Part shown: in pieces, positions 12,411 through 24,300 of the stretch | How the letters are laid out: every line of letters starts with the position of its first letter | How positions within the stretch are numbered: the stretch's first letter is position 1 | Origin: Straminergon stramineum | Taxonomy: Eukaryota; Streptophyta; Bryopsida; Hypnales; Calliergonaceae | Length of the DNA stretch: 64,000 bases | Assembly (NCBI GenBank): GCA_963920665.1 | Contig: OY987263.1 | Location: 22,556,547-22,620,546 of the forward strand | Direction of reading: 5' to 3' | Position numbers and translations under genes: made by a program | Notes under the pieces: generated by a model | What the model was told of the DNA's origin: nothing | Databases searched by the model: none | What the model saw: only the letters and a program-made list of their open reading frames with translations

Positions 12411-13231
12411 TTAACCCCTAAGTGCCTAAGCCTTTCCAAATGTATTTTGACTATGAAAAAAGAGCATTGGCTTGTAGTTATCCTCAATGAAGCAAATTGT
12501 GTTTTTTCGAAATCTAACCAAATAGATGTTAATAGAGCTTGTTTATTAGTATGCACACCAATTTTGAGTGCGAAATTTCCTAGGAGTTGTGATAATATAC
12601 CAAGGGAAATGTATATTTTCTATTTTTAGTATGTTGCCTTTGTCCACAATGTTTCAAAAATTTACAGATAAATATTTTTTGGGATTGGATGGTAATATGA
12701 ACAACTTCAAAGAGTGTTAGCACACTAAAATGCACTTCCAAAAAACTTAATTTCACATGAAAAAACAATAAACTCGTTACACAATCCACCTTGCAATTGT
12801 TGAAATGCAATTTCTGTTTTTAAATAGAACTTGCAAATAGCTTCAAATAAACACTTGCATGTTGAAATTTTCAATGGTGAAAATCATGAAAAGACTTAAA
12901 CATTTTCATTGGGACCATTCTCAAAGCAAATGGATAAGTACAATTTCTCAGATCTCAAATCAAATGAAATTGCCAAGCTTTGCATAAAGCTAGGAAATGA
13001 AGTAAAATTAGCAAGCTTTACACTCCACTTTTAGTACACATATGCCTTTGAAGACCTATCAATAATTGAATATGTACTTTTCTCAATGAAAAATGAAAGT
13101 TTTCCATAGTTAACCCACAAAACTGCCTGAATTTTTTTTAAAACCGGTCACAGGAATTCAATTGCCCACATAGAAATGGGCCTAAAATTTCAGATTGACC
13201 ATATATAGTTGTTTAGGCACTTAGGGGTTAA
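12411..13231. mobile_element. TTAA-bounded MITE with CCCCTAAG termini
   Basis: An 821-bp element with a perfect 19-bp terminal inverted repeat. The left end is TTAACCCCTAAGTGCCTAA and the right end is its exact reverse complement at 13213-13231. No coding capacity is visible. If the outer TTAA on each side is the target duplication, the element proper starts with CCCC, which is the arrangement of the piggyBac superfamily. That assignment is inferred from termini only. A related element lies at 38628-39565. Confidence 0.7.
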
Positions 13232-16200
13232 GTATGGAGCCCTACATGTTTTACACTTGACCATTTTGAAGCTTTTTCGACCTACATGAAGTGCAATTAT
13301 GCAAATTCAAATTAGAATTGTCATATGTCATTGGATATGGTTCAATATATAGACAATTTTTTTGTCACTTTTCTCTCTATGTATACTTCAATTCATATTT
13401 CCTCTATGTATGCCAAATATACAAAACACTAGGTTGCATCCAAAATTGACCATAAGGAACTAATTAGATAATTTTTTTGCCCAATTTTTTGTCTTGTTGA
13501 CTTCATTCATAGGATCTACTAACTTTTGTTTATATATTGAGAAGAAATTTTTAACCCATTTTAGAGGTTGGAAGAACATTTTGTTTGAATCAACTTCATT
13601 TTCATAAGAATTATATATATAGGTGAATAAAAAAAAGGTTTAAAATATAATTTAAATACATTCTTGCTCCTTAGGTAGCAAAATCTACCAACCAAAATTC
13701 TAATTTCTAAAAATTTGGATCGAAAAAGATTATATTATTAGCTATGAAAAAGTGATCAAATCTATTCTAAATACACTATTTAAAATAATGCATATCTCCC
13801 AAAATATACAACTATAACTTACATCTCAACATGTCTATTTTCTACTAAAGTCAATAAAGTCTAATGTCATTGCTTCAATTGAAAATCTTCAAACACCTTT
13901 GAGACCAATGTCTTCTAAATTTTGTTAGATTTTTAATATTTTGAAGGTAGTATTGCTAACTATTTACAAATTATGACTAGTGTGGACCTTAATTGGTGTA
14001 TGTCAACAAGTCAAGTGGCAAGAAGATATTGTGGCTTAAAAAGAAGCATATTTTAGATAAATTTTTATTATTTTCAGAATGTCCTCCGAAACTTTTTTTT
14101 AATGAACATACTCAACTACAAAAACAAGTATCGTGTTTGGCTATCAAGGCTGGCAAGAAATAGTTATAAATTTAGATGTTAAAATGTTAGGGAAATTATT
14201 GTTTCAAATTTTTCTTTTTTGTATGGTGAAAACATAGATTTTGAAGGAATATTTTTACTTTCAACATGTGCCAAAATTACGTTATACAACTTTAATTAAA
14301 TATTTGACATGAAGTGCTTGATTACAATAGCTAGATAAGATATCTCATGTTTCCATCAAAGGGTTTTTTTCAACATTTGTTATATCATGAAGGACTTCAT
14401 TATGTACAACTTGTGTGTTCAATTTTTTTTTAATTTGATCATTCTTACTCAACATAATGTACCTTGTAGTGTCTTGATCTTATGATACGCTTCATTTTTA
14501 TATCAACAACTATAGATTGTAGTTGGTGAGCATTCTATAGTCTATAACTCAAATTAAGGTGTTTACACCCAAAATCGCAAAACCACCATCGTCATCACTA
14601 GGTGTACATCTCCAAATTAAATTGAAATAATTATGTAAGTATGATGAAGAAAATAATGATTTTAAAACATCTATGAAAGAAAACTTTGTTCCTTCATAAC
14701 TTTTGCATACGGTATCCAATTGTTGCATTCTTTGGTGTGTTGAAACCTCCTTTCCCTTGCCAACAATAAAATCAATGAAAATTTGACAAGCACAGTAGCA
14801 AAAAGTGTCGGTTGGGTAATACCTTTGAAACTACTTCTTTGCCAAAAGAAAAAACAAAAAGTCTTTGGTTTGGTGAGGTGATTGTTGGTGTTTTCCAGCG
14901 GCTTTTGGCTAGAATTTGGATGATTCTGATGTGGTAAGCTTAGCATCTGCCTGTCTATCTGCCCAGCATTGCGCCGCTGGACTTCACTAAAACTTATCCG
15001 CGGGGAGCCTGTTGTGATAAGAGCAACTGAAAGGCAGAATCATTCTACAGGAATTCTGGATAAGTGCAAATGGTCACTTCAATCGGAAAATGATGAACTG
15101 GATAGCCGGTCAAAGTCTTCCCAGAACCAGACCGGATGAAAAACAGTAGGGATGAAAATGTGACCACATTTGTGACAACAGGTTGTGGCTGGGCCAGGGG
15201 TTTTTTTGAGTGAATTTTCACCAAAAAGTGATGAAATTTTTTCAGACAGAATAATAGGCAAAATATTCTTGCTTTTCAGTGGACGAAATCACTAATTTGC
15301 TACCACATCTTGGGACAATATGGCTCTATTTGGATGAATGTATATAGTTTTGGATGAATAAATGAAACTTCATCTATAGATTTCAAGTTTCATCCATTTC
15401 CATGGATGTAGATAGCTTTAGCCTTCTAGTGATTATTACTTTTGGCACTACCTACAATAAATGAAAAAAGAATCCTTGGTTGTGGCACGGGTCATGACCA
15501 ACCCTTTTTTTTACTTTTTGAGAAAGTGTTGGGATGGCAATCACTTCAAATTTGGTGAAGCATTGAATTCTACATTCATCCATCTTTGGGATCCAAAAAA
15601 TACTTTTCAATCAAATTCATGTACTTTTTCATCCAAATTTGGCAACTTCATCCACATCTTTAATAGAAATGGAAAAAATTTGGCAAAAAAGATTACTTTT
15701 ATTTGTTGAAAAATAGACATTTATTTTGAAATGGTGCAATTTGGCCCCATCTTGCCAAAAAAAAGGGGTGGTCATTACATTGTGCACTTAAATATAATAG
15801 ATTATTTGAGAGGTCAAATTTTCATGTGTTTTTAATGGCCATTGAATGGAGGTTTGAACACACCAAAGAATGGAACATTTGGATATTGTATGCAAAAATT
15901 ATGTAGGGTCGAAGTGTTTTTTGGTTTCATCCTTTTACATGTTTTTTGAGTAGATGTTCTAAAATTGTTTTTTTTAATATATGCACATATTGATTTTGGA
16001 GGTATACATAGAGTCATTAGAGAAAATTTGGAGCTTGTAGAGAGTTGTTAGAGAGTTGTTAGACTTTGTATAGAAGTGCAAATACAAGAAAATAAAAAAA
16101 TGATGTTATATACATATATAATTTATAAAAAATTATTTCAATTTATTTTTTTATACTTGCATTAACCCAAAGATAATATTTCACACAATGAAATGTGGTT

Positions 16201-16991
16201 CTAGCCTTGGACAAAGTTATCCTTAAGTCATAAAAATTTCAACCCTACCACTAATTCCAAAAATAAAGAAAAAAAGAAAAAAAAGAAAAAAGTGAAAATG
16301 ACCAAAGAGGTTATCAATTGCAATGCTTGCAAATTCAATCATTATGACTACAAATTTGTTTGATAACATTGTAATTGGCTTGCTATTGGCATAATTTAAC
16401 TAATACTCTATGTGTTAAGGTATAATACCAAAGTCCTAAAGATAATTGACACTTTTGGATTTGTAATATAATTTTTTCATGATCCATTTCAATACCAATA
16501 GAAGTGATTTCTGTTCTAATTGTTTAGGCACTTAATACATACATGTTAAAATCTTATCGCATCTTCAAACTCTTTATAGCCAAAATGCTCATAGGAATTG
16601 AATAAACCCAAATAAATGCTAGAAGAATCATAAGATAACCTCTCATAGATGGGAGTGTGTGGGGTTGGAGGTTCATTGCATGAAACGAGGGTTTAGGGTA
16701 TTCATGTAGGTATCATTTAAAAATGACAAATGTCTTGAATTTCATTGCTTTTTGAATAAGAATGACCATATGGACTTCATTGATTTGTTGTAATTGAGAA
16801 GGGGGAAAATTAGAATCACCTTGAAATTAGTGTCACCCCAATTATTTTTGTATTGATTGGTACACTACAATATTATTTCAACATGCATTAATTCAAAATA
16901 GTGTGACTTTGGTAAATTAGTGTCACATTCACTACTAGGACAAATCGATGTAGTACTTGGATTGATTTCAAACCAAAATCATGTTGAATTT
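13232..16991. other. AT-rich spacer with isolated G+C-richer island
   Basis: No gene is recognised. About 14930-15140 is markedly richer in G+C and has a plus-strand open frame of about 70 codons without ATG, containing IRGEPVVIRATERQ. It could be a decayed exon. 16521-16540 carries a TTTAGGCACTTAA motif like the inner part of the 12.4-kb element terminus. Confidence 0.35.
15845..16015. repeat. Dispersed repeat, copy 1 of 3
   Basis: Similar sequence recurs at 32309-32445 and 54243-54335. Shared core words include AGATGTTCTAAAAT, then GTTT..TTCAA/TTAA and ACATATTGATTTTGGAG. No terminal repeats are evident; the copies are diverged and the element class is unknown. Confidence 0.45.
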
Positions 16992-18048
16992 GGGTGATTG
17001 CAAGAAACACCTGCGAGTTTTGTTGCATTTGTTTTTGGAACGCTATAACTTTTGAATTATGAATCCAATTACAAAACCAAAAAATCTATTTCTAGATATC
17101 TTTCTTGTTATTGTATCACTTATTTTTAAATTTAAAAAAAAATCATTTTATATTTAAAAGTCAATTTTGTTAATTTGTCACACTTTGACATTTAGGGTTT
17201 TTTTATAGTATTGAGTGGTTTAAATTAGTGATTTTTAGCTGAAATTTCTATGGTATATTATTTTAGTAGGCATACATGTATCTACCAAAGGGAATCTAAA
17301 AATTCATTATTTTATATCCTCCACATTCATGCAAATAGGTTGCTCTTGCGTGCGCAATTCTAAACAATAGAGATAGTTTTGAACTATTTTTTTTGCTCAA
17401 ATCTCATCATCAAGAAGTCCTCCCAAATGGAAATTTTTTAGTTTTGTTGAAAATTGTTTTTCCTATTTTCTACAAATTCAAACGTCAAAGTATGTATTTT
17501 CAAGGCTAAAATTCTATGTCCCAAAATATGTCCTTGAAAATACATACTTTGACGTTTGAATTTGTAGAAAATAGGAAAAATAATTTTCAACAAAACTAAA
17601 AATTGTCCATTTGGGAGGACTTCTTGATGATGAGATTTGAGCAAAAAAAATAGTTCAAAACTATCTCTATTGTTTAGAATTGTGCACACAAGAGCAGCCT
17701 ATTTGCACAAATGTGGAGGATATAAAATAATAAATTTTTAGATTCCCTTTGGTAGATACATTTATGCATACTAAACAAATATACCATAGAAATTTCAGCT
17801 AAAAATCATTAATTTAAACCACTCAATACTATAAAAAAACCCTAAATGTCAAAATGTGACAAATTAACAAAATTGACTTTTAAATATAAAATGATTTTAA
17901 ATTTTTTTTTGAAAAATAAGGGATACCATAACAAGAAGGATATCTAGAAATCAATTTTTTGGTTTTGTAATTGGATTCATAATTCAAAAGTTATAGCGTT
18001 CCAAAAATAAAATGTAACGAAACTGGTAGGTGTTTCTTGCAATCACCC
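16992..18048. mobile_element. 1.06-kb near-perfect palindrome (foldback element)
   Basis: The left arm is 16992-17505 and the right arm 17532-18048, separated by a spacer of about 26 bp. The arms are reverse complements over about 515 bp with scattered mismatches. Outer ends read GGGTGATTGCAAGAAACACC on the left and its near complement (GGTGTTTCTTGCAATCACCC) on the right. The same terminal word opens the element at 30202-30791, so this is likely a foldback form of that family. A transcript across it would form a very long hairpin and be a natural substrate for small-RNA production. No protein-coding capacity. Confidence 0.85.
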
Positions 18049-19554
18049 ATTTGTCATATTCTAAGTTCCCAGTTCAAATACAAAACAATCCTTTCAACAC
18101 TATTAACTCTTGTGGATGAAAACTTGAAATTTACATTTAAGTATTTTTTGTCACTAAATTATATTTCTCTTGGGATTCTTCCTTGTACAATGAAGTCTAC
18201 AAAATCACTAAGTGGTTGTTCCTCTAATATAAAAGAATATGAGTGGCCATAATCTTGGTAATATTCTTTAAGGTAACTACATCTACTTGCAACTTGTTCT
18301 TTAAACTAAGCATTATAGATTCTTGCTTGAACTATACAATTTTATTTGTAAGAGCTTGAGGTTGATTTTAGGAAAATCTAATTTCAACACTTTGAAAAGT
18401 CATGGTTACTTTATTCATATAGAGTCAAAAAAATACATATTTAAAAAATCTAAAATCCCCTTTTAGGATTTAGTGGATTGATGTTGAAAATTTTCAATAG
18501 TTTACTACAAGATCTATTCAAAATCATAGTGAAGTACATCCAACTATATCAATAAAGCAATAAAGCAATTGTTGTCTATTCTTCAACGATGTGACTAACT
18601 TGGTCACCTAAGACTTCCTTGCAAATTTCTAATTCAACTTCTCTGGAGTTAGGAAGAAATTGATTTTTTGCAAAATAAAGATATATCTCTACCTTGAATA
18701 TCTACTTCTTAATCCATAATTTACCTTTCCTCAAATATTAGAGATCTACATTCCCTCTTGTACCGAATTCTCTTTAGGATTATTATAGAGAATTATTCTC
18801 AAATGTTTATTTGAACAATTTCAAAGGGGGGCCATTGCACACACCTATGAATTATGAAATAGTGTCATTACAATCTTGCATTCAATGTAAAGTTGTTATT
18901 GAAGGTTAACAAATAAAACTTTTGTAATTATGGTAAGGGAATAACTCAATATTCACAAGAGGAACTTCTACTTTTCAATAAAAAAACAAGTGCAAGAAGT
19001 GGCTATCTTAGGGCCCCATATTGGGAGTGTTAAAAAAAATATTGTGACTTCTTTACGTGATTAGGATGACTTTTATATATGCACATTTTTGTTTATTATT
19101 GTGACTCTTTTGATCCACTGATTTGGAGAAAATTCATAACAAATTCATATTTTTTCAAAAAAATGTGATTTTCATTACTATCACCTTCTCTTACACATTT
19201 GTCTATACATGGGAAACAATTAAAAACTTTCTAATGATCCTATAGGGCCAAAGCAACTATTGTGCTAAATTAGGCTGGTTCACCTTAAAGGTAGGAGTTT
19301 CATAAAATGACCTTGTATACATTGATTTGCAATTGGGGAGTTTCACTTCTAGGAAGAATTTTTTTAGTAAATTTTCCTTGAAAGATAAATGAATTTGATA
19401 GCAAGCCCTAGTTGTTTCATTATTTTTGAAACTTTATAAAATTAGTTATGAATTTTAAAGTTGGAATTATGCAAAGCCCTAAAAGCACCCACCCCTAGGT
19501 AATATGTTCATTATCAATATATTGAAGAAGCAATATGTAAGTAGGTCTTAGGAA
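18049..19554. other. AT-rich spacer, no gene
   Basis: No coding signal, tandem array or clear element was found here. Confidence 0.4.
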
Positions 19555-19935
19555 AAAAATCTGATTGTAAATTCATTTAAAAAAAATTGTAGGTTAGATT
19601 TTGAGAAGTTGTAAATCAATTATGGTTATGCATGTTATGCCCTTTTAGTCTCAAATTTTTTCATGACCTCAATATGAGATTTGACATATAAAAAGGGATT
19701 AAAAGACTTCGAATCACTTTGAATTCATAGTTTTTACATCCTCTTAATCTAACATTATAATCTTTCAATCTATAATTGATATTGTTGTGTTTTCTTCTCC
19801 TATGTGATCCATGACACATCTAGTTTGAATTCGTATGATTCTATCTTTTTCTTTTAAAATGGACAAAATTTATCAAAACTTGGACTTTTTGTTTAATTTT
19901 GAGTACAATCCAAGAAGCTCGAAAAAGGCCTTGGG
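19555..19935. repeat. Dispersed ~370-bp repeat, copy at 19.6 kb
   Basis: Collinear with 34105-34480. Shared words include GATATTGTTGTGTTTTCT and TCTAGTTTGAATTC, and both have a section about dropping into AAAAGACTTC.AATCACTTT. A more diverged third copy follows at 34490-34760. Element class unknown. Confidence 0.55.
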
Positions 19936-21359
19936 CATTGACGGGGTTTATTAATTAAGGAGAGCCTGACGGCCCGAAATCCGCCCCCGTGCTCTTGGTG
20001 CATAACTGAAATTGTGTCAGTTAGTTATGAATGCGGAAGCACGTGATGAGCTCTGCTTCATTCGTAACAGAAAGCGTTAGCTAGCAAGACACCGATCCCC
20101 TCAAGACACAAAATTGCGTGTAACATCCCATCCGAACTGACTGTTGTAACGGGACTGAATGGAATGTGGATCGAAGGGCCGCCAAATGCAGTAACTAAAG
20201 GCTTCTCATAGGGACTAATGATCAAACTCTGAACATGGGTGACCTCACTCGGCCCAACTTCAATTCGTTCAGCACAATAGTGCGTGCTCGAAAGGTTAAC
20301 TAGCAGAATCCTCGACTGCTGTGTGTGTTTTGATCGATCGAGCATTCCTCTTCGGTTCATCCCGACTCAACTATGCAAGAGTTTATGCTGGCACCCTGGA
20401 AGAATTCCGAATTTCAACGTCCGGCGCAAGCACTCTCACCACTCGGCCTAATAAAATCTTGGGATGCAATTAATAACCATGCATCACAAGCCTGATTCAA
20501 AGGTTTCTGCAAGGGGGAGACTTTCAGCTCTGGAAGCCGCTGTTAAGAATTAGTGTAGACAGGAGGGCTGTTCGATGGAGCCGATCGATCGACGGAAGCT
20601 TTTCAATAATTCAATGGAGGGAGCGTTGGCCGCATGCATGCAGGAAATGGAAGGATTGAAGAAAAGAAATTCCAGGTACGTGAACCTTTCCCAGCCTATT
20701 CTCAGAGGTGTGGCGTACCATAAGATTTGTAGTTTGAAGATGATTCAGTGCTATGTAAATTTTTTCTTGAGTTTTTGAACTGCGTACGACGAGAATGGGT
20801 TTTGCAATTGATTTCTTTCCGGGACCAAAACCTCCGAGCTTGCGTATGCATGTAGTTTCAAGTTCAAGTTGCTGAATACTGGGAGCTAGCTGGCTACTGA
20901 AATAGGGCAGGGGATTCTCTCGATCTCTCAATAGGTCAAGAGAGAGAAAGAGCTTCGGGTTTGAAGTGCCGACGTGAATTAAGACATCGTTCGTTCAAGA
21001 GCTCACACGGAAATGCAGAGCACTATGACAGCCATAATCATAGTGGGAGTGAGTATAACAGCTATATTTCCTGTTCTTGGAAGTAAATTAACTGTGATCA
21101 AAACGGAAAATGTGAGTTCTGGACTGTATATTGAGAAAAATTATGGGAATGGGATGGATGTTTTGGATATTAGGTTTGTTAGGAAGGTGGTGGTCGGACC
21201 TTTGCAAGACTTCGTCCACTTCTAAAGATCTGTAGGAGACAATGTAATGGACCCAGGGAGCCTTCAAGTTTCCTGCTATTATGCAGTTATCCTCATGTTG
21301 CAAGTGGTTGCAAACTTGAGACCTGGCTTGTGACAGAGAAGCCTTTGAATTGGATCACG
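19936..21359 (+). promoter_or_regulatory. Upstream region of the ethylene receptor with upstream ORFs
   Basis: G+C content rises from about 19.94 kb, and this should contain the promoter and leader of the receptor gene. Two ATG-initiated ORFs precede the main start: 20575-20778, which has a good GTACGT donor context near 20675, and 21013-21225 (70 codons). Either could be an upstream ORF in the leader, or the first could be part of a spliced 5' exon. Neither product is recognisable. The transcription start is not defined by sequence alone. Confidence 0.35.
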
Positions 21360-24300
21360 ATGGGTCGGAATGCAGCCACAACATGGACGTTACTCCAAGT
21401 TCTTCATTTCTTGATGTTATCTCAAAGCGTCACAGCCGTGATGAGGAGGAAGTTTTACCCACAGATCAGCACCATACGGGACGAGGTGGTGAATTGGCAC
21501 TCGCTGGAGGATCATGCCAGCTCCAAGTACTGCGTGGAGCCTTGCACGACGATGGTCGTAGAGGCTTCCACCAAATGCCATCGCTGCATTCTGGCTCACC
21601 CTTTGATCCCACAGTACATGGCGATGGTGGAGTGGCAACTTGTATCCGATGTGCTCATTGCATTAGCTTACTTCTCGATCCCTGTTGAGCTCCTGTTTTT
21701 CATCTATAAAGCACAGGTATGAGGTAATAGTTACTCCAACCAACAACACCGTACTGTTTAATTTGCCATTTGTAAGCAAGGGTGTGCAATTCTTTCTACA
21801 GGTGTATGATTCTGCAGCAACTGTTCTTAAACATTCTCATCTTGATTTCAAAAGATGGGAGTACTTTTTGCAATACTTTCTGCGATCATACAAATGTTTC
21901 TAGATTTCGAAAGCAATTTTGGCCATATGTGAGCATGCACATCCCCACAATAGCCGAGAATTTTGGCAACTGGATGTCGATTTGGGTCTGGAATTAAACG
22001 TCTGTGAATGACAATATTAAACGGACAATCTGTGTTTCAATTGCAGGTCTTTCCCTACAAGTGGGTGGTGGCGGAGTTCGGTGCCTTCATTGTCCTTTGT
22101 GGGCTCACTCATATGAGCAACGTTTGGACTTACCAAGAGAATGCAGCTAGTGCCATCCGGACAATGACATTCTTCAAAGTGACTACTGCTGTTGTGTCCT
22201 GTGCCACGGCTGTGACCCTCAGTTGGGTCATTCCTGATATTTTAAGTGTGAAAAAACGCGAGATTTATCTTGCTGGAAAGGTAATTAATCCGAGAAATGT
22301 ATACCTCGTGACATTTATGCTCCTTGGCATCATTCTAGAGCAGTTACAAGTCCAAAACAGGTGTTTAATTTATTAATTAGTCCATGTTATCAGAGCGATC
22401 CTTCAGATGGGGAAGAAAGGCAGGACTCGCAGAAGGTACATTTTGAAATCTATAAGTCGTATTTGTTACATAATTGGGCGTTATATCACAAAATTTTGAA
22501 AGAGGGCTCCCAATTAGGAACTGGAGAGCTTTGAGATGCCCATCTGGAACTGGAGCTGTTTGAGACAAATGCTCATCTGAAAATCTCAGATCTAAACCTG
22601 CCATCTAATCTAGAACTTTAAGGGTTTGGAAAAAGGCTCTCAACCAGCTAGTGGAGCACTCGTCTGAAAACTCTGATCTGTAACTCTGATCCTAGTTTTA
22701 GAGCTATGAGGTTTCAATAGGGCAACTAAAACCCCATCTGAGTATTTGATGGGCGCATTTTATCATCCACACTGATGATGATTTGGCAGGATAAAAAATA
22801 CGAGGTTAATCTATAGTCAAGAGGAATGTGCAGAATCTGAGACTGTGTTGTCAATGGAGGGGGGCTTCCTAGACTGCAGAACTGGACAAGCAAGTGGGGG
22901 TTATGAAGAAGAAAGCCGAGACAGGCACATACGTCCGCATGCTCACGAGTGAAATTCGAAGTACCCTCAACCGCCACACTATCCTGAAAACCACCCTGGT
23001 GGAGCTGGCTCAGACCTTGAAACTCGACAATTGCAATATCTGGATGCCAAGTGAAGATGGCGAAAGCTATAAGCTCACCCATGAGCTCGAGGAGAAGGCT
23101 GTTACATTTGCTGTTCCTCATACCGCCATCCCCAGAACGGACTCCGGGGTTCAACATGTGAAGATTTTTTTACCCTAAATCGAATGATCGAGCAACGTTT
23201 AAAATGAATTTCATGTTCTGTATGAATTTTGTTTTATGATCGACATAACATTAATTATTAAGAAATTGGATTGAGGTCAGTGTCCTTTGCCTAGCCTTCA
23301 ACACTTCCATCTGTTGTCATGTTCCTTCTTTTTCACTTCTCCTTCCATGTGCTTTTAAATCTTAAGTGTTTAAGATCTGATACTGGACCAGACGAGTGCA
23401 GAATATTCTAAGTGCATTATTTAGTTCTTCGCAGTCGATTATTCTGATCTTTTATGAAGTGCACTAGAAGGTGGTTGAAGTAATTTTGATCTTTGATGTA
23501 TCTAGGTTCTTAGCCAGCAAGGAGCCGTGCTTATTCCTGCAGATTCTCTCCTCGGAAGGCACAATTGCCGGGAAACCGAGGGTGTCATCTGGGTCGAACG
23601 AGTGGTGGCTGTTAAACTCCCGTACGTGAGTACTTCCAATTTTGAAGAGGCCAGAGATATGGATCTTGCCAATGGTCATATAGATGCAGGAAAGGCCTCG
23701 AATGCCTTGCTGGTACTTGTCTTGCCTTGTGATTCGGAGAGAACCTGGCAAACTGAAGAATTGGATGTGGTTACCGCGGTTGCAGGCCAGGTTATTGCTA
23801 TCGAAACTCTCAACTTGTGGACAGTTTAAGAAATTAGCAATTTACACTGCTGGGTTGTTCCCGTGATGTGTGATTTCAAATAACTTCAGTCTTTCTGCTA
23901 TTCAGTCAAATTGCTCGGTTCACTTTCACCCTTGATTTGATACTTGAGTGTGGATGAGTAGAACAACTAGAGCGAACTGGATATACGATTCGTCTATTAT
24001 TTTCCTTTTAGGTGACGTACTCCGTATTATATATACCATTACTCAAAATAATACTGAAGTCATTCTGAACATAACCCTCATATTCCAAGAATTCATGATT
24101 TCTAAGTGACAAATTCCATTGATCAATTTGATCGGGACTCTAATTCAGATGGGGCTAAATTGTTTATCACCAGAATCAGTGAAGAACTTTGCATATGTTG
24201 CTTTGAAAGTAAATACAATTGGACAAGCCCCCAGAATGATGCACTACTAGAATTCACCCCTGATTCCAAATTCCAAATTCCAAAGTTGACCTTCACCGTT

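Noticed and set aside
20058..20360. 100-codon minus-strand ORF upstream of the receptor
   Set aside because: No recognisable domain; it lies in the likely promoter region and may be chance in G+C-richer DNA.
21417..21638. Antisense ORF across receptor exon 1
   Set aside because: The plus strand encodes the conserved ethylene-binding domain, so this is a shadow.
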